Assembly (NCBI RefSeq): GCF_014174275.1
Contig: NZ_JABEQK010000001.1
Span: forward strand, 186,001-250,000
Length of the DNA: 64,000 bases
Direction: 5' to 3'
Source: Gluconacetobacter takamatsuzukensis
Lineage (GTDB): Bacteria; Pseudomonadota; Alphaproteobacteria; Acetobacterales; Acetobacteraceae
The position numbers were made by a program, and so were the translations under genes. This document shows, piece after piece, positions 1 through 8,187 of the stretch (positions are counted from its first letter, which is position 1; the number at the start of each line of letters is the position of its first letter). Below the pieces are notes generated by a model that was not told the DNA's origin, did not search any database, and saw only the letters and a program-made list of their open reading frames with translations.

Positions 1-186
1 CCTGGAGTGTCGTCTCTGAACCGGTTCGCAACCGTCGATGGTCGATGCGCATGGGGTGGATGGGGTGCACGGTTGGACGGGGGGGCTTCCGGACGGGCGG
101 GCATGAAGCCCGCGACGCTGGATGGTCATCTTCTGGACGCCACCGCCGGAAGCCTATCTTTGATATTCAGTTGGCCGGATTGTTGG

Positions 187-438
187 TCAGGCGAAAAGAT
201 TCAGGGCGCTCGCGGTTGCCGATTCCTTCTTGCTGGTGTTCCCGGTGGGGATGATCTGCCCGGATGCGTCGAACTGCATGGAGGAGGAAGAGCCGTCGAT
301 GCTGTTGGAGACGATGTTGACACCGGCTGCCGCCGCATGGGCCGGCCGGGCATTGTGGTATGCCGTCTGGGACGCGGCCGAGGTCGCCTGGCGGATGCTG
401 GACGCGAGAACCGAGGCGGCCGTGATGATGTCACTCAT
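187..438 (-). CDS. small Ala/Ser-rich protein of unknown function
   Basis: An 83-residue protein that I do not recognise. It starts MSDIITAASVLASSIRQ, is rich in Ala, Ser and Thr, and has no Cys, signal peptide or membrane segment. The first 20 residues look amphipathic, and the low-complexity Ser/Ala composition resembles that of exported axial flagellar proteins, so it could be a small exported component or chaperone partner. That is an inference from composition and from its place at the edge of a flagellar locus. It is transcribed away from the regulator gene at 998. The nearest neighbour on its downstream side lies outside the window. Confidence 0.5.
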   Translation of the reverse strand: MSDIITAASVLASSIRQATSAASQTAYHNARPAHAAAAGVNIVSNSIDGSSSSMQFDASGQIIPTGNTSKKESATASALNLFA

Positions 439-997
439 GTTTGTCGTCTTTCAGATTGAAGGCTGGAAAGCATTGTATCGACAACGTGCCTGCAAGAACA
501 CTGGGTAAAGAAGCAGATATATGCCATGGGGGCTGATTCACCTGTCCCAATTCCTGTCGGCGGATGTGACGGCAAAGACACGGTGAGGTGACGGGTCGGA
601 CTATCGTGACCGGTGCATTGCATTTTCCTTGGCACCATCCGGAAAGACAGTCGCAAATAACGACGCCCGTTCCCGGGGATTTTCCATGTCAACTTGCTTG
701 GGAATGATTGATCTCTTGTGTATAAAGATAAAAATATACCACATCCATTCTAGGAGATGGAAAGGCTTTCGCCAAGGTGCTTTTTTCGCCTCGGGGACTT
801 GTCATTGATCTTTATCGGGGCGGAGGACTGGGCAGTCGTCGCAGTCTGTGGCAAGAACAGAGTGGCGGGGGCGTACGCTCCTCTTTCACGCGCATGGCAC
901 CTGTGCCGTCTTCAAAAGGATATCGGGAAAAAGACGGGACAAGAATAGTCCTGTATCTTTTTCTGCTGGCAGCCATGCGCTTTTGATGGAAGTAAAG
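439..997. other. intergenic region between divergent genes
   Basis: About 560 bases separating the small minus-strand gene from the CtrA-like regulator. Short reading frames are present but none has a convincing start or composition. The segment around 715-745 is AT-rich (tataaagataaaaatatacc), which would fit a promoter for the regulator, but no clear -35/-10 pair or TTAA-N7-TTAA box was found. Confidence 0.4.
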
Positions 998-1801
998 ATG
1001 CGCGTACTTTGCATTGCCGATGGATCGGAACAGCGCAACGGCTTGCCCTATGACGGGCTCTCGAAGGCCGCGCTGGGGGGCTCCGTTTCAATCACGATGT
1101 CCGGCCCGGAAGGGATCGTGGAGACGGTGCGGCGATCGCATTTCGATATCGTGGTCATCCAGCAATCCGTGCCGGACATGAAACTGGTGCGTCATATACG
1201 CAAGAGTCGCGTGCCGACGCCGGTCATGATTCTTGTCCGGCAGTCCACGCCGCACGCGGTGGCGGAGCTTCTGAGTATCGGTGCCGATGATTGCGTGCCG
1301 GCATCGGTTGATCCCATTGAACTCCTGGCCCGCTTGCAGGCCATTGTCAGGCGGGTCAGCGGGCATGACAGCCGAACCCTGCATATCGGCCGCATGACCG
1401 TGGGCGTCGACCGACGCGAGGTGCATATCGATTCCAAGCTGGTTCCGCTGACCCGCAGGGAATATGACCTGCTGGAACTGCTGGCGCTGCGCAAAACGCA
1501 GGTGCTCAGCAAGGAAACGGTGCTGGACAGCCTGTACGCCGGGGAAAGTGAGCCTTACGGCAAGGTCATTGACGTCATGATCTGCAAGATACGCAAGAAG
1601 ATGCGTAATTTCGGCGTTGATGAGCCGTTCACGACGCTATGGGGAATCGGGTATCGCCTGAATGAAAAGGCCTTCGCCCCCCTGGGCGCGCGCAATCATG
1701 CGGCCGAGGCGCTGGGCGACCGCTCGGCGAAGGAATCCTGCCTTCCGGTGATGCCCGGCATCAATATCATGACATCCTCGACGATACTCGACCTGACCTG
1801 A
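998..1801 (+). CDS. CtrA-like response regulator with degenerate receiver domain
   Basis: A 267-residue transcription factor of the OmpR/CtrA class. The receiver spans about residues 1-120 and the winged-helix DNA-binding domain about 130-235. The second domain carries close CtrA signatures: LTRREYDLLELLALRK, then KVIDVMICKIRKKM and WGIGYRL. The receiver aligns with CtrA without ambiguity (FDIVVIQQSVPDM against YDLILLDLNLPDM), which puts Gln55 at the phosphoacceptor Asp. The conserved Lys near the end is replaced (VPAS instead of MTKP, Ala102) and one acidic residue of the N-terminal pair is Gly. It therefore probably acts without phosphorylation, as an inference. A tail of about 35 residues follows the DNA-binding domain. 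The start at 998 gives MRVLCIADG, matching the usual CtrA N-terminus, with GGA about 8 bases upstream; an ATG at 986 is also possible. It faces flgD, so it may regulate flagellar genes. Confidence 0.85.
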   Translation: MRVLCIADGSEQRNGLPYDGLSKAALGGSVSITMSGPEGIVETVRRSHFDIVVIQQSVPDMKLVRHIRKSRVPTPVMILVRQSTPHAVAELLSIGADDCVPASVDPIELLARLQAIVRRVSGHDSRTLHIGRMTVGVDRREVHIDSKLVPLTRREYDLLELLALRKTQVLSKETVLDSLYAGESEPYGKVIDVMICKIRKKMRNFGVDEPFTTLWGIGYRLNEKAFAPLGARNHAAEALGDRSAKESCLPVMPGINIMTSSTILDLT

Positions 1802-1877
1802 TCTTTGCCTCCGTGATGCGTATTCGGGCAGCACGGGACGGCTGAGGACAGCCGTTTCGCATTTGGTATGGCGGGCC

Positions 1878-1907
1878 TGCCCCCGGAGGCGATGATCTCC
1901 GGGGGCA
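1878..1907 (-). terminator. strong hairpin between convergent genes
   Basis: A perfect 11-bp stem (TGCCCCCGGAG / CTCCGGGGGCA) with an 8-base loop lies just downstream of the flgD stop codon and between the convergent regulator and flgD genes. No run of U follows on either strand, so it may be a factor-assisted terminator or an mRNA-stabilising hairpin rather than a classic intrinsic terminator. Confidence 0.45.
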
Positions 1908-1912
1908 GCGAT

Positions 1913-2680
1913 TCACGATCCGGCGTCGCTGGTGCTGCTTCCCGTGGCCGAAGACAGGTTCGTGATGTCGGACAGGGGGATGGTGGCATCCCCCATCTGG
2001 ATATTCATGTCGGATGTGCCTTTCTGTACGCCGGTAATCGTGCCGGTCACGGTGAAAGGGAGTACCGATGTGGTGCCCGTAGAATCGACGGTGTTGACCG
2101 AAACGCTGTAGGCGCCGTCGGACAGTTTGTTGCCGCTATTGTCCGTGCCGTCCCATGTCCAGGTATTGCTGCCGCTGTTGGCGGTTACGATGGCGTCCTT
2201 GACGATGGTGCCGCCCGAATTGGCGATGGCGATGCCCACGGTCTCTCCGGCGGTGCCCGTGTAGGTGAGCGAAGCCGCACCGTTCTGCAGCGGCAGTGTC
2301 GTGGTATTCGCCGTCGCTTGCTGGCCGACCAGGCTGGAATCGCTGGACAGCTGGCTGCCTTCGTTCAGCGAAATCAGCGAAGCCAGTTTCGTATTTGTCT
2401 CGACCTGCTGCTCCACCCCCGCAAACTGCGCCAGTTCCGTCGTGAAGGTGTCGGTATTCATGGGGCTGCTGGGATCCTGATTCTTCAGCTGCGTGGTCAG
2501 CAGGGTCAGGAAGGTGGTGTAATTGTCGGCCAGCGAGGATAGCGCCGAGTTTGCCGTGGAAGTGCTGGCGCTTGAACCGCCGGACGCGGCGGTGCTGGCC
2601 GAACTTTTGGCGGCAGCCTCCGACGCCTGAAGCAGCTTGTATTCGTTGGTGAGGGTGGATGTGGTGGTTGATGTCGTCAT
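1913..2680 (-). CDS. flgD: flagellar hook-capping protein FlgD
   Basis: A 255-residue scaffold protein that caps the growing hook so that FlgE subunits can polymerise outside the cell. The N-terminal part holds the family signature (NYTTFLTLLTTQLKNQDPSSPM, followed by FTTELAQFAGVEQQVETN) at about residues 48-90. Behind it are a Tudor/Ig-like pair of domains with the typical TWTWDGTDNSGNKLSDGAY segment (about 170-190). The first 45 residues are Ser/Thr/Ala-rich and unstructured, as expected for an export signal region. The ATG is preceded by GAGGA. It lies 35 bases downstream of fliK on the same strand, so hook length control and hook capping are probably co-transcribed. Confidence 0.95.
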   Translation of the reverse strand: MTTSTTTSTLTNEYKLLQASEAAAKSSASTAASGGSSASTSTANSALSSLADNYTTFLTLLTTQLKNQDPSSPMNTDTFTTELAQFAGVEQQVETNTKLASLISLNEGSQLSSDSSLVGQQATANTTTLPLQNGAASLTYTGTAGETVGIAIANSGGTIVKDAIVTANSGSNTWTWDGTDNSGNKLSDGAYSVSVNTVDSTGTTSVLPFTVTGTITGVQKGTSDMNIQMGDATIPLSDITNLSSATGSSTSDAGS

Positions 2681-2715
2681 GGTCCTCGGGTTCCCCTATT
2701 CAGGCTGTTATTGGA

Positions 2716-4677
2716 TCAGGCGGTAATATTGACGCCGCTTCCGGTATATGAGCCTGCGGGCTTTACCGAGCTGGGGTCATTCTGCGTTTCGAAGGCGTAG
2801 CCGTCCTGGGTGGAGACATTGGTGCCCGTATTGTTCCAGCCGCTATTGCCGTACGACGCCTGTCCGTTTTGTCCGGGATTGCTGCCGAACATGTTGCCGG
2901 ACAGGTCGCTGCCATAGGCGGTGCTGTTGTTGGAATTCTGATCGTTCATATTGCTGTTGGTCCCGGTGGGTAAGGGACCGATATCGATTTTCAAATGGCT
3001 GGTATCGATGCCCGCCGCATTGAGGGCCGCGACCAGTTCGTGCTTGTTGTCGGCTAAGTGGCGGGCTGTCGCCTGGTCTTCGCTTTGCAGGACGACCGCT
3101 GTTGTCGTGCCGTCCGTGCCTTCGACGCGGACATGGATCGGGGTGGAATCATCGGTGAGGAGCGTCATGGAAAGAGACGCCGAACCGTCGCGGCCCTGGG
3201 TAAAGGTCGAGGGGGAAGCGAAGCCATTCGTCTCCATAGTGCCATCAGGCTGGGTCCGGGACAGATTGGCGGGAGCGTCGCCCGTCTTGCTGTTCAGCAG
3301 GGTCGCGAATGTACTGACCGCCGCCATGCCGACAGGAAGCGTGAGCCCATTGGTGAGCTGAGGAGCCGTCTGGTTGCTTTCGCCGTTGGTACTCCCATCG
3401 GACGAATCCGAATGGCCGTCCATGCTGCCATTGTCGGTCGATTGCGCGATGGCTGCGCTCGTGTTTTCGGCGACATAGGTCGCGTCGGAGGTCGGGGAGG
3501 GCGCGATGTCGATCGTCGTGGGTGATGCTGTCGCAGCTGCGTTGCTGTTTGCGGCGTTCTGAGCGATCGATTTTCCGGGCGATTCCTGAAGGGGCGACGG
3601 ATCGGAGCTGTCTGCCGCCGCGGACGAATCCGATGGCGCGGATAGCGACGCGGTGTCTGGAAGCGTGAGGGAATGCTGCCCTTTTTCCGCACGCGCCGTC
3701 GTGGCCAAGTCGGCCACGGTCAGCGGAATGCCGGTCGAAACAATCTGGTTCTGACCGGTTGTTCCCCCCGAGGCCTGTATGGAGGTGACGAGGATTTGCC
3801 CGGTCGGGGCGGCCTGTGTCGGCGTGGCGCCTGGTGACGGTGCCTGGTTCTGGCCCGGGATGGCGGAGGCGGCGAGCGCGGCGGGGGCCATGGTCGCGGA
3901 TGACGTCTGTGCCGGAAGGGCGGACAGGGCAGCGGTCTGGTTCTGGCCCGGGATGGCGGAGGCGGCGAGCGCGGCGGGGGCCATGGTCGCGGAGGATGTC
4001 TGGGCCGCAAGGGCGGACAGGGAAGACGACCAGCCTTGAGCGGCCATGCCGCCGGTCTGGTCGGCCGGGTTCGCCAGGGCCGCTGTCCCGTTGGCGGACG
4101 ACGCATCGGGGCCGGTCTTGGGCGGGGTGGGGGATGTCAGGGTTTGAAGAGACCCGATCATCTGGGACAGGAGGGCCGCGAGAGGAGCCTGTGAAGTCGG
4201 CGCGGCGTCCGTCTCGTCGCTGGTGGAGGCGGCATCCGAACCGGTCTTTTTCGGTGTGCCAGTGCTGGTGCCGGATGGCGCGACCGCTGCCGCGACGATC
4301 TGCGGGGTGGGGAGAGGCGTGGTGCTGTCGGCAGCCGTCGACGCGGGGCTGCCCTGCCTGGGTGTGCCCTTGCCGGTGGCCTGATGGCCCGATGTCTGGC
4401 TGTCCGTCTGGGTGCCCGCATTGGTCTGTGCGCTGGACGTCGCGGACTCGCTCGTCGCGCGTGTGCTGTCCTGTTTCCCGCTGCCCGTCTCACGGGACGC
4501 GTTCTGGAGATGGGCGTTGAACGAGCCCTGATCCTCGGCGCCACGTTTCCGTGGCCGTACGGCGGAAGAGCCCGTCGATACCGACGGGCCGGGCAGGGTG
4601 GAGAGGGGGGAGCTGGATGACGACGAACCCGGTGCGCCATTCGCCTTCGTCGAGGCTTTCGTCACCACAATACTCAT
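2716..4677 (-). CDS. fliK: flagellar hook-length control protein FliK
   Basis: A 653-residue Ser/Thr/Ala/Pro-rich protein with a compact C-terminal domain at about 480-590 (LSMTLLTDDSTPIHVRVEGT, then AALNAAGIDTSHLKIDIGPL), as in FliK, which measures hook length and switches export specificity through FlhB. The long disordered N-terminal part is normal for the molecular-ruler region. It includes a 31-residue direct repeat encoded by two 93-bp units between about 3845 and 4030. The start at 4677 has GGAG six bases upstream; an ATG at 4689 is less well placed. The gene lies between motA and flgD on the same strand. The assignment rests on composition, the C-terminal domain and context, since FliK sequences are poorly conserved. 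Confidence 0.85.
   Translation of the reverse strand: MSIVVTKASTKANGAPGSSSSSSPLSTLPGPSVSTGSSAVRPRKRGAEDQGSFNAHLQNASRETGSGKQDSTRATSESATSSAQTNAGTQTDSQTSGHQATGKGTPRQGSPASTAADSTTPLPTPQIVAAAVAPSGTSTGTPKKTGSDAASTSDETDAAPTSQAPLAALLSQMIGSLQTLTSPTPPKTGPDASSANGTAALANPADQTGGMAAQGWSSSLSALAAQTSSATMAPAALAASAIPGQNQTAALSALPAQTSSATMAPAALAASAIPGQNQAPSPGATPTQAAPTGQILVTSIQASGGTTGQNQIVSTGIPLTVADLATTARAEKGQHSLTLPDTASLSAPSDSSAAADSSDPSPLQESPGKSIAQNAANSNAAATASPTTIDIAPSPTSDATYVAENTSAAIAQSTDNGSMDGHSDSSDGSTNGESNQTAPQLTNGLTLPVGMAAVSTFATLLNSKTGDAPANLSRTQPDGTMETNGFASPSTFTQGRDGSASLSMTLLTDDSTPIHVRVEGTDGTTTAVVLQSEDQATARHLADNKHELVAALNAAGIDTSHLKIDIGPLPTGTNSNMNDQNSNNSTAYGSDLSGNMFGSNPGQNGQASYGNSGWNNTGTNVSTQDGYAFETQNDPSSVKPAGSYTGSGVNITA
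3845..4030 (-). repeat. 93-bp tandem duplication inside fliK
   Basis: Two in-frame copies of a 93-bp unit encode LSALxAQTSSATMAPAALAA-SAIPGQNQTAA, with only a few differences between them. The copies begin at 3845 and 3938 on the plus strand. The period is a multiple of three, so the duplication changes the length of the FliK ruler region by 31 residues without breaking the frame. Confidence 0.85.
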
Positions 4678-4716
4678 CGGAGGCTCCATATACCTTTCAT
4701 GTGCACCCTGGTCCCG

Positions 4717-5601
4717 TCAGGCTGCCGCCCCCGCCGGAGAGGATTGGGCGAGGGACAAGGCCGTATCGAGTTCGCTGAACGAGGGCATGCAGAAATGCGG
4801 AATGTCCTTTCGTCCGATTTCGGCGCTGACCTGCGGCGGGCTGCCTTGAAGATGCGCAACGAAGACGATCCGGATGATGTCCTGGTAGCGACCATCCTGG
4901 AGTATCACATCTCGCATTCTCGCCGCCAGAGGCGCCACGACGCCGTAGGACAGCAAAACGCCGAGAAAGGTGCCGACCAGCGCGCCGGCGATCATTTCGC
5001 CCAGGATGGCCGGGGGCTTGTTGATGGCCGACATCGTCTTGATGACGCCAAGAACCGCAGCCACGATGCCCAGAGCCGGCAATGCGTCCGCGATACTGGA
5101 AAGACACTCGGAAATGTGGAGCCGTTCTTTCAGGTTCTTCTTCAGTTCGCGCGACATGACCTCGTCGAGCTGGTACGCGTCTTCCATATTGAGGCTGACC
5201 AGACGCAGATAGTCGCAGATCAGGCTGCGTGTTTCCAGATCGTTCAGAACGCGCGGCGCCTGCGCAAAAATGGTGCTCTCGGTGGGGTTTTCGACATGTT
5301 CTTCAAGGGCGATCGCTCCCTTGGAATGGGCCAGGCGCGTGAACCTGAACAGCGTGACGAGAAGATCGAGATAGGCGGCCTTGTCGTAGCTGGGGCCCTT
5401 GAGTGTCAGGATCAGGTCCCGGGGAGCCTGCTTGAGCGCGCTGGCGGGATTCGACATGACGAAGATGCCGGCTGCCGAGCCGAGAATGGTCAGCAATTCG
5501 AATGGCATGGAGGCAAGTAGCGGCGCCAGCGCCCCGCCGGATGCCGCGAAGGAACCGAAGACGCAGACCAGTGCAAAGACGAGGCCGCCAACGAAAAGCA
5601 T
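4717..5601 (-). CDS. motA: flagellar motor stator protein MotA
   Basis: A 294-residue inner-membrane stator subunit that forms the ion channel with MotB and acts on FliG. Four membrane segments are visible at about residues 1-22, 30-50, 170-190 and 200-222. A cytoplasmic loop between segments two and three carries the conserved acidic stretch LEEHVENP (about 99-106). The two family prolines stand in PALGIVAAVLGVIKTM and SYGVVAPLAARM. The ATG has GGAG eight bases upstream. It is 125 bases downstream of motB, the reverse of the usual motA-motB order. Confidence 0.97.
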   Translation of the reverse strand: MLFVGGLVFALVCVFGSFAASGGALAPLLASMPFELLTILGSAAGIFVMSNPASALKQAPRDLILTLKGPSYDKAAYLDLLVTLFRFTRLAHSKGAIALEEHVENPTESTIFAQAPRVLNDLETRSLICDYLRLVSLNMEDAYQLDEVMSRELKKNLKERLHISECLSSIADALPALGIVAAVLGVIKTMSAINKPPAILGEMIAGALVGTFLGVLLSYGVVAPLAARMRDVILQDGRYQDIIRIVFVAHLQGSPPQVSAEIGRKDIPHFCMPSFSELDTALSLAQSSPAGAAA

Positions 5602-5726
5602 GGAGTTTTCTCCGTTTCATCCATCTGTGCCGTCCGACCCCATCGGTTGCGGCTGTTAGCGATCCAGGGACGGCTGGAACCGGACACGCACGGCCCTGGG
5701 TCGTGCCGGTTACCGTCGATGAACAA

Positions 5727-6812
5727 TTATGGCCGTGCGGTCGTATCGGTTGTTCTGTCGGTGTGCTCGCCGCCGGAGGCGGGTTGGGCGTTGGCGCCGC
5801 CGTCTGCCACCGGCAGGATGGGGGCGGGTGCGTTCCTGTAGATTTTATGCATGACGATCACAACCCGCCTGTTCGCCGCCGCGGTCGGGTCGGAGGGAAC
5901 GACCAGGTTTCGGTCGCCGTAGCCCGAGACGTCGAGGATGTTGATGTCCGGATATCCGGACTTCACCAGCACTTCCCTGGCGTGGTCTGCCCGCAGGGCG
6001 GACAGGGTCCAGTTCGACATGGTCCATGTCTTTCCCGCCTGGTAGGGCGACGCGTCGGTATAGCCGACGATCGAGATCCGTTCCGGCATGGGAGACAGAA
6101 ATTTCGCGATTTCGGCCAGCATCTGGCGGCCCAGGGCGTTGGGTTCGGACGAGCCCGAGTCGAACATCGGCATATTGCTTGCGTCGCGCAGTTCGATCCG
6201 GACATCGTCCCGCCCGAACTGGATCGAAACATTCTTCGAGGCGTTCTGCAGCGTGGAGTTCTGCTGGATCGCCTGGTGGATGTCCGACGTCATCTGGGCC
6301 AGATGGGCCTGTTCCGCTATCGCGCCGTTGGCGCCGACGAAGCCGCTCCCCTGCGCCGCGCCGCTGTTGGGGCCGCCGATCGGCAGGACGCTGGGCATGC
6401 GGGGCGTGAATTCGGACCGGATGCCGAATGTGATGTCATCGGGCGATCCGCCCGCGGTCGAGGTGACCTCGGTGCGCTCGGCGCCCGGCTTCTGGGGCCA
6501 CGGAGTCTCGGATGTCGAGCCGTCCTTGATCCGCTTGACCGCACTTCCCGCCGTCAGGGGCGAGGGGGAGGTGTCGAGCATGCCGTCGGTCGGCGGGATG
6601 TGGGTCTGGTTATCGGCCATCGGATTAAAGAACTGCGCGATACCCCGCCGCTGTTCGTCCGTTGTCGCGTTGAGCAGCCACATGACAAGAAAGAACGACA
6701 TCATCGCCGTCATGAAGTCGGCGTAGGCGATCTTCCACGCGCCGCCGTGATGACTGGACGTTTCGGAGTCGTCGCCGCGCTTGATGACGAGAGATGTGTT
6801 GCGTCTTGCCAT
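5727..6812 (-). CDS. motB: flagellar motor stator protein MotB
   Basis: A 361-residue peptidoglycan-anchored stator subunit. One membrane helix follows a basic N-terminus (AYADFMTAMMSFFLVMWLLN), and Asp32 is the expected proton-binding residue. A Pro/Ser-rich linker (about 55-190) leads into an OmpA-like peptidoglycan-binding domain (about 215-340) with ISIVGYTDASPY, LSALRADHAREVL and NRRVVIVM. The length is somewhat above the usual 300 because of the linker. It lies 17 bases downstream of the glycosyltransferase gene and upstream of motA. Confidence 0.97.
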   Translation of the reverse strand: MARRNTSLVIKRGDDSETSSHHGGAWKIAYADFMTAMMSFFLVMWLLNATTDEQRRGIAQFFNPMADNQTHIPPTDGMLDTSPSPLTAGSAVKRIKDGSTSETPWPQKPGAERTEVTSTAGGSPDDITFGIRSEFTPRMPSVLPIGGPNSGAAQGSGFVGANGAIAEQAHLAQMTSDIHQAIQQNSTLQNASKNVSIQFGRDDVRIELRDASNMPMFDSGSSEPNALGRQMLAEIAKFLSPMPERISIVGYTDASPYQAGKTWTMSNWTLSALRADHAREVLVKSGYPDINILDVSGYGDRNLVVPSDPTAAANRRVVIVMHKIYRNAPAPILPVADGGANAQPASGGEHTDRTTDTTARP

Positions 6813-6829
6813 ATGGAGCTACCTTGGCC

Positions 6830-7594
6830 TTATGAGCCCTTGAGATGGACCATGCCGACGCGGCACGACGGATCGCCGCGATAGGCGGCGCGCCCGGCAT
6901 GGGTCAGGGAGAGGGACGTGTCGAGCCAGACTTCGCCGCCGATCTCGCGCCAGCGGCGGCAGAAGGTGAAATCCTCGCTCAGATATGTTCCGGTTTCCGG
7001 ATCGATGCTGGCGTCGAAAAGGGCGTGGCTCAGGCCCTCGTCCCCGCTGCGCGCGGTGTCGATGCGCCGGTAGGCCGTTTCCGGATAATGCTTGATCATG
7101 GTGGCGATTGCTTGCCGGCTGATCATCATGAAGCCGGTTCCGGCGTAATGCGTGCTGAGGAGCGGCCCTTTTTCCCATGTCTCGTGCATGGCTTCCGTCT
7201 CGCCGACATAGCGCAGGGACGCGGATTCCTGGGCTTCGCCACGCAGGATGTTTTCCTGGGTGGCCTTGTCCCAATAGCGTTCCTTGATCGGGTACATGCC
7301 CGCGATCAGGTCCTTGTTCGCCGCCAGGAGACGGGCCGGCGCTTCTGCCGGGAAGCCGATATCGGCGTCGATGAAAAGAATATGGGTGGCGTCGGAGCGT
7401 GTGAAGAATTGATGAACAAGCGTATTTCGGGCCCGGCTGATCATGGCATCGTCGCCCAGCAGGGAAAGGGTCATCGGAATCCGCATGACGCTGGTGCAGG
7501 CGATGATGGATTCCATGTATTCCTGCGTCACCAGACCGCCGAAACAGGGGGTAGCGATAAAGATTTTCGCGGTCGGTTGCTCTGTCTGTTGCAT
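6830..7594 (-). CDS. GT-A type glycosyltransferase in the motility locus
   Basis: A 254-residue predicted cytosolic glycosyltransferase. The N-terminal strand KIFIATPCFGG and the DAD motif in ILFIDADIGFPAE (about 75-87) mark a GT-A nucleotide-sugar fold. Further features are the substrate-pocket segment HYAGTGFMMISR, an acidic YLSEDFTFCRRW, and a final HAGRAAYRGD. I cannot name the sugar or the acceptor. Its place between motB and fliJ, and the glycosyltransferase array 8 kb away, suggest modification of a flagellar protein, as an inference. The start at 7594 is chosen because AGGAAAG precedes this ATG at good spacing; the reading frame stays open to 7687 but without a ribosome site. Confidence 0.8.
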   Translation of the reverse strand: MQQTEQPTAKIFIATPCFGGLVTQEYMESIIACTSVMRIPMTLSLLGDDAMISRARNTLVHQFFTRSDATHILFIDADIGFPAEAPARLLAANKDLIAGMYPIKERYWDKATQENILRGEAQESASLRYVGETEAMHETWEKGPLLSTHYAGTGFMMISRQAIATMIKHYPETAYRRIDTARSGDEGLSHALFDASIDPETGTYLSEDFTFCRRWREIGGEVWLDTSLSLTHAGRAAYRGDPSCRVGMVHLKGS

Positions 7595-7761
7595 GCGCTT
7601 TCCTAGTCGCTCATGGCTGTGGGGACGGCCGGAGTGCGTCCGGTAAGATCGCGTTCCCGCTCCAAGAAACAGCGATAGCCGGGGCATTCCACTTTCTCAA
7701 GGACGAAACATGACAAAAAAGGAATGATTGCTGCGAGGGGGCTGTATACGAGCATTGCAAG

Positions 7762-8187
7762 TCAGTGCGCATTGCGGCGAACGTGGGGTGTCAGGTCGTC
7801 GATTTCGGCCTGTTCTCGGCGGGAGCGGGTTGTTTTTTCTTCTTCCACTCGTTTTTCGAGAATGGATTCTGTCGCTTTCAATGCGGCATTGACCTGCATC
7901 AATGCATCGCGCGCCTGATCGGATACCGCCTTTACGCTGTGCAATGCCTCCGCGGCCCGTGTGACAGCCTGCTGGCCCGTCGGCAGCCAGCGACGGAAAT
8001 CGTCCATCGATGTCTGACCGGCGGATGCCGCGCGCTGTTCGGCGGCGATGGAGGCCTGAAGGCTTTCCAGGTGTTGACGCGCCGCCTCTTCATTGGCCAG
8101 GGCCTGGGCCAGCGTGCTCTTGGCCTCGTCGACTTCTGTCTTGCGCAGGCGGATCAGCGATTGCAGCGTGCGCGTTCGGGAGGCCAT
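7762..8187 (-). CDS. fliJ: flagellar export protein FliJ-like
   Basis: A 141-residue highly charged protein, predicted as one long antiparallel coiled coil from residue 5 to about 130 (LIRLRKTEVDEAKSTLAQAL, then ESILEKRVEEEKTTRSRREQ). FliJ is the central stalk that fits into the FliI ATPase ring and handles export chaperones. The sequence is poorly conserved in the family, so the assignment rests on size, coiled-coil nature and direct coupling to fliI: its ATG shares one base with the fliI stop codon (TGATG). Confidence 0.88.
   Translation of the reverse strand: MASRTRTLQSLIRLRKTEVDEAKSTLAQALANEEAARQHLESLQASIAAEQRAASAGQTSMDDFRRWLPTGQQAVTRAAEALHSVKAVSDQARDALMQVNAALKATESILEKRVEEEKTTRSRREQAEIDDLTPHVRRNAH

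Noticed and set aside
435-692. 85-codon minus-strand frame upstream of the small protein
   Set aside because: No ribosome site and irregular composition with scattered Cys and Pro; it lies in what should be the promoter region.
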